From: a virus
Reading direction: 5' to 3' (one strand)
Length of the DNA: 37,408 nt
IMG/VR virus record: IMGVR_UViG_3300020205_004331
Location: 1 to 37,408 of that record
Part shown: one piece after another, positions 15,967 to 24,245 of the stretch
Layout: each line of letters begins with the position of its first letter
Numbering within the stretch: the stretch's first letter is position 1
Position numbers and translations under genes: made by a program
The notes under the pieces: generated by a model
Databases searched by the model: none
Told to the model about the DNA's origin: nothing
What the model saw: the letters and a program-made list of their open reading frames with translations, nothing else

Positions 15967-16702
15967 TCACCTTTGGCTTCACATTTAAAAACCTGCTTGG
16001 TTTCACTGCAAAATCATTAGAATCAGACCAAAAAGCAGTAGTGTAAACAGACACAGTCAGCTGGGCCAAATAAATTCCTAGTAACCTCTCTACAAATTTT
16101 TCCGTCCACATACCAGTGTCTCGCACCCTCATCTTCTCTACCACTAGCAGCAGCTTATATCCTAAAACATCTAAGACCTGCCTAGTGCACATAAATTGAC
16201 AATCAATAATCATCCTAGGCTTAGATTCAATAGCGAAATTGTATGCTTCGGCATCATATTTCCGAATCATGTCCCAAATATGGGTATTAACATCAAAAGC
16301 ATTATCGGAGTACACGTCAAAATAGCAAAAATCATCCGCCAGAATCAAGTCGTTATTAGAACCACTAAAGCATGATGCGATACCAAGTGACGTGTCCTCA
16401 TCTATAGCATTCAAAAGCGGACCCCATGTCTCGTTGGCACTCCTCTGCATCACTGACCGGCCATTCAAAAATGCCACATGATTATTTCCAATTAACTGAT
16501 CGGCGTGTTCCCAAACAGTAAGAATAACGCTTGCGTTGCCTATCACAGAGCTCCATGCTGAATATGTTGGGTAAAAATCTGACTTGGCTATGTAATCAGC
16601 ATTCATATTAAAGTCATTAGATATTTTTATATCTTCTACATCGTCGTGTTGCTCGATTTCTCGAAACCCTTCCGAATCTGAGAATCTTATGAGTTTTATC
16701 AT
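15941..16702 (-). CDS. DUF4422-like glycosyltransferase candidate
   Basis: A 253-residue protein and the last gene in the glycosylation cassette. The stretch IDCQFMCTRQVLDVLGYKLL then a Phe-Val-Glu-Arg-Leu-Leu helix (FVERLLGIYLAQ) resembles the C-terminal part of DUF4422 capsule-type glycosyltransferases (M-F-I-M-x-K...F-x-x-E-R-L-x-x-I-Y-L). The start overlaps the previous gene (ATGA). No transmembrane segment. It probably transfers a sugar to phage or host surface glycans, or to DNA; the acceptor is not visible. DUF4422 call is moderate. Confidence 0.55.
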   Translation of the reverse strand: MIKLIRFSDSEGFREIEQHDDVEDIKISNDFNMNADYIAKSDFYPTYSAWSSVIGNASVILTVWEHADQLIGNNHVAFLNGRSVMQRSANETWGPLLNAIDEDTSLGIASCFSGSNNDLILADDFCYFDVYSDNAFDVNTHIWDMIRKYDAEAYNFAIESKPRMIIDCQFMCTRQVLDVLGYKLLLVVEKMRVRDTGMWTEKFVERLLGIYLAQLTVSVYTTAFWSDSNDFAVKPSRFLNVKPKVITMNSKKL

Positions 16703-17523
16703 TTCGATATTAGCCCTGAATATTTCACACCTAAAACTTGCACTTCTATTCCATCGTTCGATTTTAGCCTGAACCCTATTTGACTAGATACCTCACCAAA
16801 TAGGTTCCAATTCATGTGCGTGGTAAGTAGCTCTGGAAATGCTGCGTTCCATTTTGTATACAAATATCTTAATAACTTCCAATAATTATTATTCTTTCCC
16901 ATGCTAGTTGAATACTTACCGTAATGTATAATTGGGATGTCTGCAGAATAAACCACATACCCAGCCTTTCTAGCCTGCAGACTATAGTCGATACCATAAA
17001 AATGAAATCCATTTAAAGACTCATCGAACTTCAATTTGATATCTTTTGATACAGCAAAAAAGCATTCGTCTATGCAGTGTACTGGCGTCGCCTCTTTAAC
17101 CCCATTCCAATATGGTGTCTTATCAGTAAACTCGTTATCATCATTATAAACAGTGCCGACAGCTAATTTCTGATTTATTTGTGTCTTGCCACCCCAGCTG
17201 CCTATATCAAGAGAACCATATTTTAGGTCAATCCCAGCAGCACCAATGATTTTAATGTCCTTTGTGAATAATTTGTCTAATTTATCTAAGCTTCCTGGCA
17301 GCAACGCAGTGTCTTGGTGGGCGTAAATGATGTATTCTCCTCTAGCCACCTCTCTACCAGCGTTTAGAGCCTGGCTGGCATTATAAATTCCATTATAATT
17401 GAATAATGGCACATATTCTATGTCTAGTCTTTTTAGCTTCTTTATTGACTTCAGAAGACAATCATTAAAAATCTCTCTGTCACTTATACAGCAGACCACC
17501 GAATACTTAATGCTCTTATTCAA
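16699..17523 (-). CDS. GT2-type glycosyltransferase (Glyco_tranf_2_5-like)
   Basis: A 274-residue GT-A protein. It opens with KYSVVCCISDREIFNDCLLK, then an Asn-rich pocket (YNGIYNASQALNAGREVARG) and the metal-site region IIYAHQDTALL (HQD where many have D-x-D). A later DECFFAVSKDI and GIDYSLQARKAGY follow the family. It resembles PF13712-like (StrF domain) glycosyltransferases. The start is TTG at 17523; the overlap with the upstream stop is TTGA. SD GGA about eight bases upstream. It belongs to the four-gene coupled cassette. Confidence 0.72.
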   Translation of the reverse strand: MNKSIKYSVVCCISDREIFNDCLLKSIKKLKRLDIEYVPLFNYNGIYNASQALNAGREVARGEYIIYAHQDTALLPGSLDKLDKLFTKDIKIIGAAGIDLKYGSLDIGSWGGKTQINQKLAVGTVYNDDNEFTDKTPYWNGVKEATPVHCIDECFFAVSKDIKLKFDESLNGFHFYGIDYSLQARKAGYVVYSADIPIIHYGKYSTSMGKNNNYWKLLRYLYTKWNAAFPELLTTHMNWNLFGEVSSQIGFRLKSNDGIEVQVLGVKYSGLISK

Positions 17524-18455
17524 TTGATCATTCCATCAGCTTCTTGATGATACCCAAGACCACGCAATAAAGTGGCACACCTGTGGTGATAAGTATGATT
17601 ATTCAACACTTCTTCTTTCTGCTTTCGGGCTACATCTTTTGCAAGATCTGGATTACTCAAATAACGCCCTACTAAGTTTTTATAATCTTGAGCGTCTCTA
17701 GCCACCACCATCGATGGGATCATGGCTTTAATACTTGGCACCGGATCATGTATTGCGAGCACTCCTGATAATGCTAATTTGAAGGCTCTCTCAGGGATGT
17801 CGAACCCATATTGGTGAGTGTGTGCTTCCGATATACAAGGACCAATCTTACCAGTGTTTAAAAAACTGTTTGGTTCATCTTCGGGAAGTCTTTCCACTTT
17901 GTACTTAGAAGGCCATTCTCCCCAACCTCTAATGGAGCATTGATACGAATCAAGGACCGGCATAAGGTACTCGTCTATCGTTTTAGCTTTATAAGGCCAT
18001 CTACCACCAAGGTAGACTATATCATTATGTCGCCATAGACCCAGGTCATGATACTGCAACCTATCACCAGCAACAGGCATCGGTACCCAAGGTATACGGA
18101 ATACCGATACCCAATACGACCAAATAATAGCATCATTTTTAGAACCATACCCAAACACTAAATCAGCTTTGTTATTGACCACCCATTCTTTGTCAGCATC
18201 ACTTTCATTGATATTTCCTATGTCAATAGGCCCGTATGGATTAACATGTATGGCTACTTTAGCCCTTCTAACATCTGGTATAGGTTCTTTATGCCCAGAA
18301 CATCCAATGTACACGTCTGGGTCAAAACTTGACCACTGTGCCAGGTCGCCAGTATATCTCTGTATCTCGTGCCCCTTATCGGCAAAGGCACTCATGAGAG
18401 AATCTGTTATGTAACCCCATGCACCGCCCACTCTTTTATTCATTAAGATCTTCAA
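17520..18455 (-). CDS. GT-B glycosyltransferase (CgeB / Glyco_trans_1_2-like)
   Basis: A 311-residue protein. N-terminal Rossmann-like start KILMNKRVGGAWGYI; C-terminal donor-binding region has CISEAHTHQYGFDIPERAFK, then an LALSGVLAIHDPVPSI patch and the repeated segment DYKNLVGRYLSNPDLAKDV, the typical CgeB-like layout. It lacks transmembrane segments. The best start is TTG at 18455, giving the first beta strand; an ATG at 18443 would truncate it. Overlaps the upstream stop (TTGA). It likely uses a nucleotide-sugar donor; the acceptor is unknown. Confidence 0.72.
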   Translation of the reverse strand: MKILMNKRVGGAWGYITDSLMSAFADKGHEIQRYTGDLAQWSSFDPDVYIGCSGHKEPIPDVRRAKVAIHVNPYGPIDIGNINESDADKEWVVNNKADLVFGYGSKNDAIIWSYWVSVFRIPWVPMPVAGDRLQYHDLGLWRHNDIVYLGGRWPYKAKTIDEYLMPVLDSYQCSIRGWGEWPSKYKVERLPEDEPNSFLNTGKIGPCISEAHTHQYGFDIPERAFKLALSGVLAIHDPVPSIKAMIPSMVVARDAQDYKNLVGRYLSNPDLAKDVARKQKEEVLNNHTYHHRCATLLRGLGYHQEADGMIN

Positions 18456-20374
18456 CAGTTCACCATTCCTGTTACTTGGGAGATCTGCAACTCAATTCTT
18501 TGACGTATTGTTAGCTCTTTTAGCTTGTCATGTATCGCTTTGTTGGTATCATGATGTTTAAACCACCCATCAGATCTACCGTGATAAAGATGCAAAAGAT
18601 TATATGTTCGATTATCTAGATATTTTGATCCTCCAGACATTCTTTCGTAAAAATCACAATCCTCACACCCGTAACCCCAAAAGTCCTCGTTAAATCCGCC
18701 TATTTTCCAATAAGTATCCCTTGTGCACGCTAAAGAACCTCCCTCATAATATCCAACAACACGCTCAAAAGCAGGATCTGTAACTACACCAGAATTGTTT
18801 ATACGATCAGTACTCGCCCTATCCGCGTACACAACCGTAGATCCCAAATGGCAAGACTCAAATTCGTCTAACACATCACTCACTTCTGATGTGTATCCAT
18901 TTATAGCAAGCATATCAGCATCATGTAAAATTATCTTATTGCTTGTTGCTTTAGAGACGCCAAGATTAAATGCTTTTGCTTTATTAAAAAAATGTTCCTC
19001 TGCGACACTGACCTTATAATATCTTAATGGTTCATACTGTGACACATCAATTTTTTGTATATGGTCTTCTTCTACCAATATTATCTCTATGTCGGGGTAC
19101 TTTTGTGCCCTTATATTGTTCAATACTGTGTTGAGAGAGCCTGTTCGTTCCTGCTCTCTAAAAGGAATTATAAATGTGACCTTTGGAATAGATGATTCTT
19201 GAGTAAATTCATGCTTTAATTTCTTCAGGCTATCATATCTGTCACGTGCAGATTTTAGACATTCATTCTTATCATCTATTGAAGTATTTTCTTTGTGCAG
19301 TCTGATATATGATTCGCTGCCATGGAGATCATAGTATCCTTCTTTCTGCATTTTATTGGCAAAAGCTCTTGAAGACCATTCAATATGTTCTAATCCATAG
19401 TATCCAAAATCCTCATTGAATGCTCCAACGGCACGAATATATTCATTTGTAAAAGCCAACAGTGCGCCGTGTGGCTTATCATTGACTACATTAAACTGCA
19501 CTCCATTTACAACGGTGCTCATGCCTTTATCTGCGCCATATATTCCGGCCTGTCTAAAGACGAGATGGTGCATCATCGATTTTTTCAAACCATCAGCATA
19601 AAAATATTCCCAACCAGGCTTCAAAATTTCTATATCATCATTTAATAAAATGCCGTATTTGAATCTGCTTAAAGCACGTAATAATCTGTTTGAGTTACCA
19701 GCCACTCCAAGTCTAGTTTTGTTTTTGATGACCACAATGTTTGATTGATCGCGTAATTCATCTAAGTACATGATCAATTCAGGGTCAGTACTACAATCAT
19801 CACTCACAAAAACAGTCGTAGCATTTAGGTTAGTGTTTTGGTTTATGCTGTTAATAAGACGTTCTAGCGATTCTTTTCGGTTGTATGATAATATACCTAC
19901 TCCTATATTGTTGCTGATAGGATATAAGCCCTTACTGTTTTTAATCAAGCCAACAGCCGTTCGTTGGATTTTAAGTCTTTCATCTTCCGAAACCTGCTTA
20001 CCTACTATCTTATTAACTAATATTTTTTCCTTCAATGGCTGTCTTGTATTCTGCCTGCTGCCAATAATTGTACGCCGCTGCGGTTGCGGTTGCGGCTGCG
20101 GCTGCGGCTGCCTGTGATGCTGCACCAATTGAGTTATAATTGGAGCTATAACTGGTTTGGCCGGAGTATTTCCTGTCTCAGCTTTCTGACTTATAATTGG
20201 CGCGGACGGCTTTAATGTTTCATTGCTATTCAGATTAACCAAAAACCCTCTCTGCCTATAAATCTCATAATATGCAGGCAGATTTACTACCTGCCTGCTC
20301 TTGATCTTGACGATTTGTCCTTCTGGTCCTGTTATGTGCACTGTATGATGGTGCGGGTTTTGATATTCTGGCAT
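18452..20374 (-). CDS. Bifunctional glycosyltransferase, two GT-A domains
   Basis: A 640-residue protein from the ATG at 20374 (AGGAGATAGC SD). Residues 1-50: small N-terminal domain (PHHHTVHITGPEGQIVKIKS). Residues about 50-115: Pro/Gln-rich linker with a QP repeat (about 89-100). First GT-A domain about 155-390, with IGVGILSYNRKESLERLI and LLNDDIEIL (D246, D247). Second GT-A domain about 400-620, with VTFIIPFREQERTGSLNTVL, the LHDADML acidic motif near 490, and GGFNEDFWGYGCEDCDFYERM, a typical galactosyltransferase-like acceptor loop. Two active sites suggest alternating sugar addition. First gene of the cassette. Confidence 0.85.
   Translation of the reverse strand: MPEYQNPHHHTVHITGPEGQIVKIKSRQVVNLPAYYEIYRQRGFLVNLNSNETLKPSAPIISQKAETGNTPAKPVIAPIITQLVQHHRQPQPQPQPQPQRRTIIGSRQNTRQPLKEKILVNKIVGKQVSEDERLKIQRTAVGLIKNSKGLYPISNNIGVGILSYNRKESLERLINSINQNTNLNATTVFVSDDCSTDPELIMYLDELRDQSNIVVIKNKTRLGVAGNSNRLLRALSRFKYGILLNDDIEILKPGWEYFYADGLKKSMMHHLVFRQAGIYGADKGMSTVVNGVQFNVVNDKPHGALLAFTNEYIRAVGAFNEDFGYYGLEHIEWSSRAFANKMQKEGYYDLHGSESYIRLHKENTSIDDKNECLKSARDRYDSLKKLKHEFTQESSIPKVTFIIPFREQERTGSLNTVLNNIRAQKYPDIEIILVEEDHIQKIDVSQYEPLRYYKVSVAEEHFFNKAKAFNLGVSKATSNKIILHDADMLAINGYTSEVSDVLDEFESCHLGSTVVYADRASTDRINNSGVVTDPAFERVVGYYEGGSLACTRDTYWKIGGFNEDFWGYGCEDCDFYERMSGGSKYLDNRTYNLLHLYHGRSDGWFKHHDTNKAIHDKLKELTIRQRIELQISQVTGMVNC
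20079..20108 (-). repeat. Hexanucleotide tandem repeat encoding Gln-Pro
   Basis: Five consecutive units of TGCGG(T/C) on the plus strand plus a partial one, encoding a run of alternating Gln-Pro inside the linker of the double glycosyltransferase. A perfect-period 6-mer that keeps frame would allow the linker to grow or shrink by slippage. The protein stays in frame at any unit number. Confidence 0.9.
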
Positions 20375-20375
20375 G

Positions 20376-21008
20376 CTATCTCCTAATCTCCACGTACAAC
20401 GGTGCAAAATTTATTGGGTCGTCGTCATTCAGTCTGAACCTGCTTGGTCTTATTAATAGATTCCCTTCATAAGACCCTTGCCCCTGAATGATGGCGTCAA
20501 TGACTGATGGGTTTAGTATCACTGTATTTTTTGTCTTTAAAGTATTCACAAGTTTACCGAAGACATCTTCTATAAGCCCTGGGCTCACACATTTATTTAA
20601 CGATGTCCTAACATCTACTAACGTCAGACTATCATCAACGATACTAAAGTGGTATTGTGCTTGTTCTATCTTTATGATATTCATAAGCCTAACGTAGTTA
20701 ACTAGCTCGTCCTTTACGAATTTCCTACTGGTATTGCCAAGCGGTGTTGCGTCAGATTCTAATTCTATCAAATTACCAGAAGCATCTGAAAAAACAGTGT
20801 AAACGTCGTCCTTTTGGGTGTCGCGGTATATCAAAACAGTCAGATCCACACTACCAGGGTGCTTTTGAACATAGCAATATATGTGCTCTAATCTTCTTAG
20901 CTCAGTATGGTCGTAGTACTTTGGGTAAGGCAGAACTTTTGGTACTTTAAATATACCAGATTGTGACGTTATGGACGTAGTCATGTTGGCTGATCGCAAA
21001 GACGCCAT
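20376..21008 (-). CDS. Unknown 210-residue protein
   Basis: Start ATG at 21008 with an AAGGAA SD; it overlaps the previous gene by 62 bases, an unusually long overlap (the alternative ATG at 20984 has no SD). The protein is mixed alpha/beta (PSVIDAIIQGQGSYEGNLLI), with no recognised motif or signal peptide. It ends one base before the glycosyltransferase start at 20374, so it is co-transcribed with the cassette. Function unknown. Confidence 0.55.
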   Translation of the reverse strand: MASLRSANMTTSITSQSGIFKVPKVLPYPKYYDHTELRRLEHIYCYVQKHPGSVDLTVLIYRDTQKDDVYTVFSDASGNLIELESDATPLGNTSRKFVKDELVNYVRLMNIIKIEQAQYHFSIVDDSLTLVDVRTSLNKCVSPGLIEDVFGKLVNTLKTKNTVILNPSVIDAIIQGQGSYEGNLLIRPSRFRLNDDDPINFAPLYVEIRR

Positions 21009-21303
21009 TGGCTGAATTCCTTATCTTATCCAAGTTCAATATCCGCGTGTTTTTTTTCTGCTCTTGTTCTGTCATTGTGAATAGCAAAAATGACATTGTC
21101 GAGAAAATTATTGATATTCTCTCCTCTTCAGGTAACTTAGCGATCAGAGTGTTACTATCCCCCATTCGCTCCCCAGGGGTATAATTAGAGACAACTCCGC
21201 ACCAAGTCACGAACCATCCTGTCCAAATCACGAAATCACCATACGCTGGGACGTATTCTGAGATGTTTTTGTATACTGCTAGTGAAAGCTCTGTCTTAGG
21301 CAT
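20947..21303 (-). CDS. Unknown 118-residue protein
   Basis: Mixed protein with a hydrophobic aromatic segment (GDFVIWTGWFVTWCGVVSNY, about residues 22-41) and a second one (FSTMSFLLFTMTEQEQ). Neither is clearly a transmembrane helix. It starts with GAGAGAAG SD inside the 3' end of the 21296-21724 gene and ends inside the next gene. Not recognised. Confidence 0.5.
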   Translation of the reverse strand: MPKTELSLAVYKNISEYVPAYGDFVIWTGWFVTWCGVVSNYTPGERMGDSNTLIAKLPEEERISIIFSTMSFLLFTMTEQEQKKNTRILNLDKIRNSANGVFAISQHDYVHNVTIWYI

Positions 21304-21724
21304 TATCTTCTCTCTTCAGCTGATGCTCGAAGATATTATAAACATATCTTCCAGATGGAAGCCTCCAAACGATATCAAGCCCTACACGCGTTGCTCCGAG
21401 AGCATTTTCTATATCATCATCGATTGAATATCTCAAGTTCTCTAAACCAGAAAGCCTAATGGGGGATATCACTTTGCCATTGATTCTGGTTGACTCAGGA
21501 ACTATACTCTCTGTCTTTAAAAGATCCCTAATGTGCTCCATGCCTGCTAGAATAATCTGTCTCTGGGACTTAGATTCAGTCCCAACAGACAGTGATACAT
21601 CCCCGAGCATAGCGTTTACAGTACTCTCTGGATTCTTCTTTAAATCATCTGGCGCAAAATTCTTTAATAAACCGACTATATCGTTTTTAGAATTGATTTT
21701 CGGTTTCTGAATTTGCTGTGTCAT
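21296..21724 (-). CDS. Unknown 142-residue protein
   Basis: A helical, charged N-terminal half (SKNDIVGLLKNFAPDDLKKN), then a middle with IILAGMEHIRDLLK and a C-terminal beta stretch (GLDIVWRLPSGRYVYNIFEH). No catalytic motif. Overlaps by 38 bases with the upstream gene and by eight with the next. Weak SD. Function unknown. Confidence 0.5.
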   Translation of the reverse strand: MTQQIQKPKINSKNDIVGLLKNFAPDDLKKNPESTVNAMLGDVSLSVGTESKSQRQIILAGMEHIRDLLKTESIVPESTRINGKVISPIRLSGLENLRYSIDDDIENALGATRVGLDIVWRLPSGRYVYNIFEHQLKREDNA

Positions 21725-22103
21725 AGGTATCTGCCATGTTGATTTTGCAGGATAAGTTCACGTCGTATGTATGTACTCTGCCTCTCCGACAAAATTCGTA
21801 AATTATATGGAAAAAATTACTAAAGCCATGCAAGGCTAGAATATTCAATACAATATTATCGAAATATCGAGCTTCCTCAAAAAAGCTGAAAAACATTGAT
21901 ATCCAAACACTGCAGCAATACCCACAAGATGTGACTTTATCGATGAATTTAAATATGCTTATGAACTTCTTACCGTGGCTGTCTTCTGCATACAAGTATG
22001 ATCTGAGTCTATCTCTGAAGATCATATCAGAAATAACAGATGTGGTTATAAGTTCTACAGCGCGTTCTATAGCAAATGCGGATATTAGAAAATTCAGTAT
22101 CAT
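21687..22103 (-). CDS. DUF1360-like membrane protein
   Basis: A 138-residue protein with an N-terminal hydrophobic helix (LNFLISAFAIERAVELITTS) and a later segment TSCGYCCSVWISMFFSFF, like the C-P-x-C-x-x-F-W motif of DUF1360 membrane proteins, followed by another hydrophobic helix and a charged tail. Likely in the host inner membrane. Start overlaps the upstream gene (ATGA). Role unknown; membrane proteins here may act in host takeover or lysis, but nothing in the sequence proves this. Confidence 0.55.
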   Translation of the reverse strand: MILNFLISAFAIERAVELITTSVISDMIFRDRLRSYLYAEDSHGKKFISIFKFIDKVTSCGYCCSVWISMFFSFFEEARYFDNIVLNILALHGFSNFFHIIYEFCRRGRVHTYDVNLSCKINMADTYDTANSETENQF

Positions 22104-22315
22104 TTTATTTTTCTACATTTATGATTTGTGCACTGTTGTCTTTCTCGCCCGGAAATTATAATTACCATCATTACGGACTCACATAAGCTGCAATAGGATA
22201 ACCTTTGCAGGTCGTCTTGAACAGCTTCTTTGTGAGTCCTAATAATCGGCTGTGGCTTATTCTCCCGATTAGAAGGAGAAGGACCTCTGCCGGCTGGTTT
22301 TCCACAACATGACAT
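22100..22315 (-). CDS. Small Cys-rich zinc-ribbon-like protein
   Basis: A 71-residue protein with an N-terminal SCCGKPAG start and a later YCSLCES ... CTNHKC motif (about residues 42-68), a plausible treble-clef or zinc ribbon. The ATG at 22315 shares its first base with the TAA of the preceding 53-residue ORF. It is followed at once by the DUF1360-like gene. Basic end (CRKIK). Function unknown. Confidence 0.65.
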   Translation of the reverse strand: MSCCGKPAGRGPSPSNRENKPQPIIRTHKEAVQDDLQRLSYCSLCESVMMVIIISGRERQQCTNHKCRKIK

Positions 22316-22476
22316 TATCTCTTGCCTGTTATGTTGTACCCATGGATAGGTCTAGTATCTAGAGCTTGCGTTCGAACAGGCTGTCGCAAGTCTTTGACAA
22401 TCACACGCTTCGGCGGTTGTTCCGGTCTATTAATTTTCTGCGCAGTGACTTTATTTCCATTACATCCACACGCCAT
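22315..22476 (-). CDS. 53-residue Cys-start protein
   Basis: Complete ORF from ATG at 22476 to TAA at 22315, with an excellent SD (GGAGGTGTAAC). It starts MACGCNGNKV, then a basic region (PKRVIVKDLRQPVR) and ends HGYNITGKR. The nuclease stop at 22478 lies one base before the ATG; its own stop overlaps the next ATG (TAATG). The CGC motif parallels the SCCG start of the next gene. Unknown. Confidence 0.65.
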   Translation of the reverse strand: MACGCNGNKVTAQKINRPEQPPKRVIVKDLRQPVRTQALDTRPIHGYNITGKR

Positions 22477-22477
22477 G

Positions 22478-23095
22478 TTACACCTCCAAGAATAATGATG
22501 CCGGTTCTACGAACTCAGCAAAGTCTTTCCATCTAATAAAGCTGACGTCAGGAAGTTCTAAGTCTACTTCGATGTAGTTTTTCTTTTTACTAGTATGACT
22601 AATATTCATCCTGACTGGATTCACAGTATATTTATATCTAAGCTGTGGTAATATGCCCTTTAGCCTTATAGACAATTCACCATCTATACTATCCGAAGGT
22701 ATAACTATCCAATCCTGTGTTGTTGAATATTTAAAAAACAACATCGGATGAATCTTGCGTTTCAATACTTTAGTAAGAATCTCAGCGTCATACGTAGCTT
22801 GATGCCACCAAGTAGAAAACAAATTCTTTGATGGATTCCCAAGCATAGCATCAAAGCTAAAACCCTTGCCAGACTTAGCCTCGATACTGAACTTTATATC
22901 ACCAGTAACAGGTATAACATCAGCTGTACTCTCGCGTTCTACAACACTGAGATCTCTACCCTCAACCCTACGCCGTCTAAACTGAACACCAGTAAAATCG
23001 CCCAATAAGGAAGCCACCCTGCGTTCGTAAGTCTTACCTTTACGAACATTAGACTTCCCTATTTTAGACCTATCTGGCTCTGCTTTGTCTACCAT
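22478..23095 (-). CDS. PD-(D/E)XK nuclease, resolvase-like
   Basis: A 205-residue nuclease candidate. Residues 19-30 (RKGKTYERRVASL, E24) form the helix with a catalytic Glu; the core follows with ADVIPV (D59) and FSIEAKSGKG (E72, K74), the D-x(n)-E-x-K signature. A basic RRRR patch lies near 40-43. The family includes Holliday-junction resolvases and archaeal Hjc-like enzymes; the exact activity is not resolved. ATG overlaps the stop of the upstream small gene by one base. Fits with recombination genes nearby. Confidence 0.68.
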   Translation of the reverse strand: MVDKAEPDRSKIGKSNVRKGKTYERRVASLLGDFTGVQFRRRRVEGRDLSVVERESTADVIPVTGDIKFSIEAKSGKGFSFDAMLGNPSKNLFSTWWHQATYDAEILTKVLKRKIHPMLFFKYSTTQDWIVIPSDSIDGELSIRLKGILPQLRYKYTVNPVRMNISHTSKKKNYIEVDLELPDVSFIRWKDFAEFVEPASLFLEV

Positions 23096-23355
23096 TATGT
23101 GATCTTATATGTAATGACTATGGATTGATCTAGATGATACAATACATACCCATCAGCAGCCTCTAGGCCCAAGTAAGTCTTCAAATTTGGGTAATTCGCT
23201 GAGCTAGCAATAGTACTATCAGGGATGATTAGATGTTCCATTCTGGTAGATCTCAAAACGTTCAACGAAGTCGTCGCATCAGTCTTGTCAATTCTAGCAC
23301 CAGTAGCATCCACAGTGAATGGGGCAACTGTCACATAATGCAATAATGTAGCCAT
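23095..23355 (-). CDS. Unknown small protein
   Basis: An 86-residue product (MATLLHYVTVAPFTVDATGA), beta-rich. I set the start at the ATG at 23355, because its SD (GAGGT, five bases upstream) is better than that of the ATG at 23367. Its stop overlaps the nuclease start. No motif. Confidence 0.5.
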   Translation of the reverse strand: MATLLHYVTVAPFTVDATGARIDKTDATTSLNVLRSTRMEHLIIPDSTIASSANYPNLKTYLGLEAADGYVLYHLDQSIVITYKIT

Positions 23356-23390
23356 ACTGTACCTCATGCAGATTGGAAAAACTCATAATA

Positions 23391-23398
23391 TATTTATG
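23391..23398 (-). promoter_or_regulatory. Candidate T4-late-like promoter box
   Basis: CATAAATA on the minus strand, one mismatch from the T4 late box TATAAATA, placed about 35 bases before the ATG at 23355 and at the very end of the 5' nuclease gene. Weak: eight bases and no sigma factor gene seen here. Confidence 0.22.
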
Positions 23399-24245
23399 CA
23401 AGATTCTTTAATGGGAAAACCAAATCATTGAACTCATTTAAAAACCCATTGATCTTCTGATCCTGAGCTAAAGACAAAATAACCTGCCTATCAAAAGTAA
23501 CTTGCTCAGCTAGCTTCCTCCTCACATATATTGTATTATTCAAAATCTTCGGACACATACTCAAATCAATCAGTAAAAGATTCCTGTTATAAACGCTCTT
23601 ATCATTTAAAGCTAAAAATTCAGCCAAAAGCTTATAATCATCTGCGAGCTTAATTGCCTTCTTTGGTCCAATACCACGATACCCAGGTATATTATCTGAT
23701 TTATCACCCTGCAAAGCCTTAACCAAGACAGGATTACTGACCGGAACAGCGACCTCTTTTTCCTTTCGTGGTTCGAACAATATGTTACTAGAATATCTAT
23801 AAGGTATTTGTATCATATCACTATCTGTCGAAATGACAATGGTTTTAGCTGGGTGCAATACAGACACAGCAGAATATATTAAATCATCAGCTTCCATATA
23901 CTTTCTCTGATATTGTCTTACCCCCATAACTTTAAACATCTCTTCACATATAGCGGTTAATTTTTTCAAATCATCAGATATGTCCATAACATAAGGATTC
24001 TTTTCCCTGTCTTTATAAGTCGTAAGAATCTTTCTGCGCCATACATCAGACCTTGGTGCATCCCAAAACATGTGTATGGAAGATGGGCTATAATTCCTTA
24101 CCCACAAATTAAGCAAACGCATAAAAATAACGAAGGGGTGGACTGGATGTCCACCCCTCGCTTCTTCTGCTCTATGGGCATAGACTGCTCTATAGAGCGC
24201 ATTTCTTACATCGACAAGCAAAGCTGGTCGAACCTGATCAATCAT
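23394..24245 (-). CDS. 5'-3' exonuclease / flap endonuclease (T4 RNase H / T5 D15-like)
   Basis: A 283-residue nuclease from the ATG at 24245 (24254 and a TTG at 24266 are alternatives). The acidic cluster is present: D12 (LLVDVRN), D62 (MFWDAPR), E118-D120-D121 (MEADDLIY), D141/D143 (STDSDMIQI), D181/D184 (QGDKSDN), then the helix-hairpin-helix GYRGIGPKKAIKL. Removes RNA primers and flaps; corresponds to the N-terminal domain of Pol I, here a separate gene. Overlaps the SSB gene end by eight bases. A strong hairpin inside (24134-24158) may attenuate it. Confidence 0.88.
   Translation of the reverse strand: MIDQVRPALLVDVRNALYRAVYAHRAEEARGGHPVHPFVIFMRLLNLWVRNYSPSSIHMFWDAPRSDVWRRKILTTYKDREKNPYVMDISDDLKKLTAICEEMFKVMGVRQYQRKYMEADDLIYSAVSVLHPAKTIVISTDSDMIQIPYRYSSNILFEPRKEKEVAVPVSNPVLVKALQGDKSDNIPGYRGIGPKKAIKLADDYKLLAEFLALNDKSVYNRNLLLIDLSMCPKILNNTIYVRRKLAEQVTFDRQVILSLAQDQKINGFLNEFNDLVFPLKNLA
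24134..24158 (-). promoter_or_regulatory. Terminator-like hairpin inside the 5' nuclease gene (attenuator candidate)
   Basis: A perfect 10-bp GC-rich stem (AGGGGTGGAC / GTCCACCCCT) with a 5-base loop, followed on the minus strand by TCGTTATTTTTATG. It overlaps codons 30-38 of the 5' nuclease, about 85 bases after its start. It is downstream of the SSB gene, whose own end carries no terminator, so it could reduce nuclease mRNA relative to SSB mRNA unless ribosomes follow closely. Confidence 0.5.

Noticed and set aside
22629-22636. Exact TATAAATA on the minus strand
   Set aside because: It lies inside the nuclease gene (Tyr-Lys-Tyr codons) about 150 bases from the next start; likely chance.
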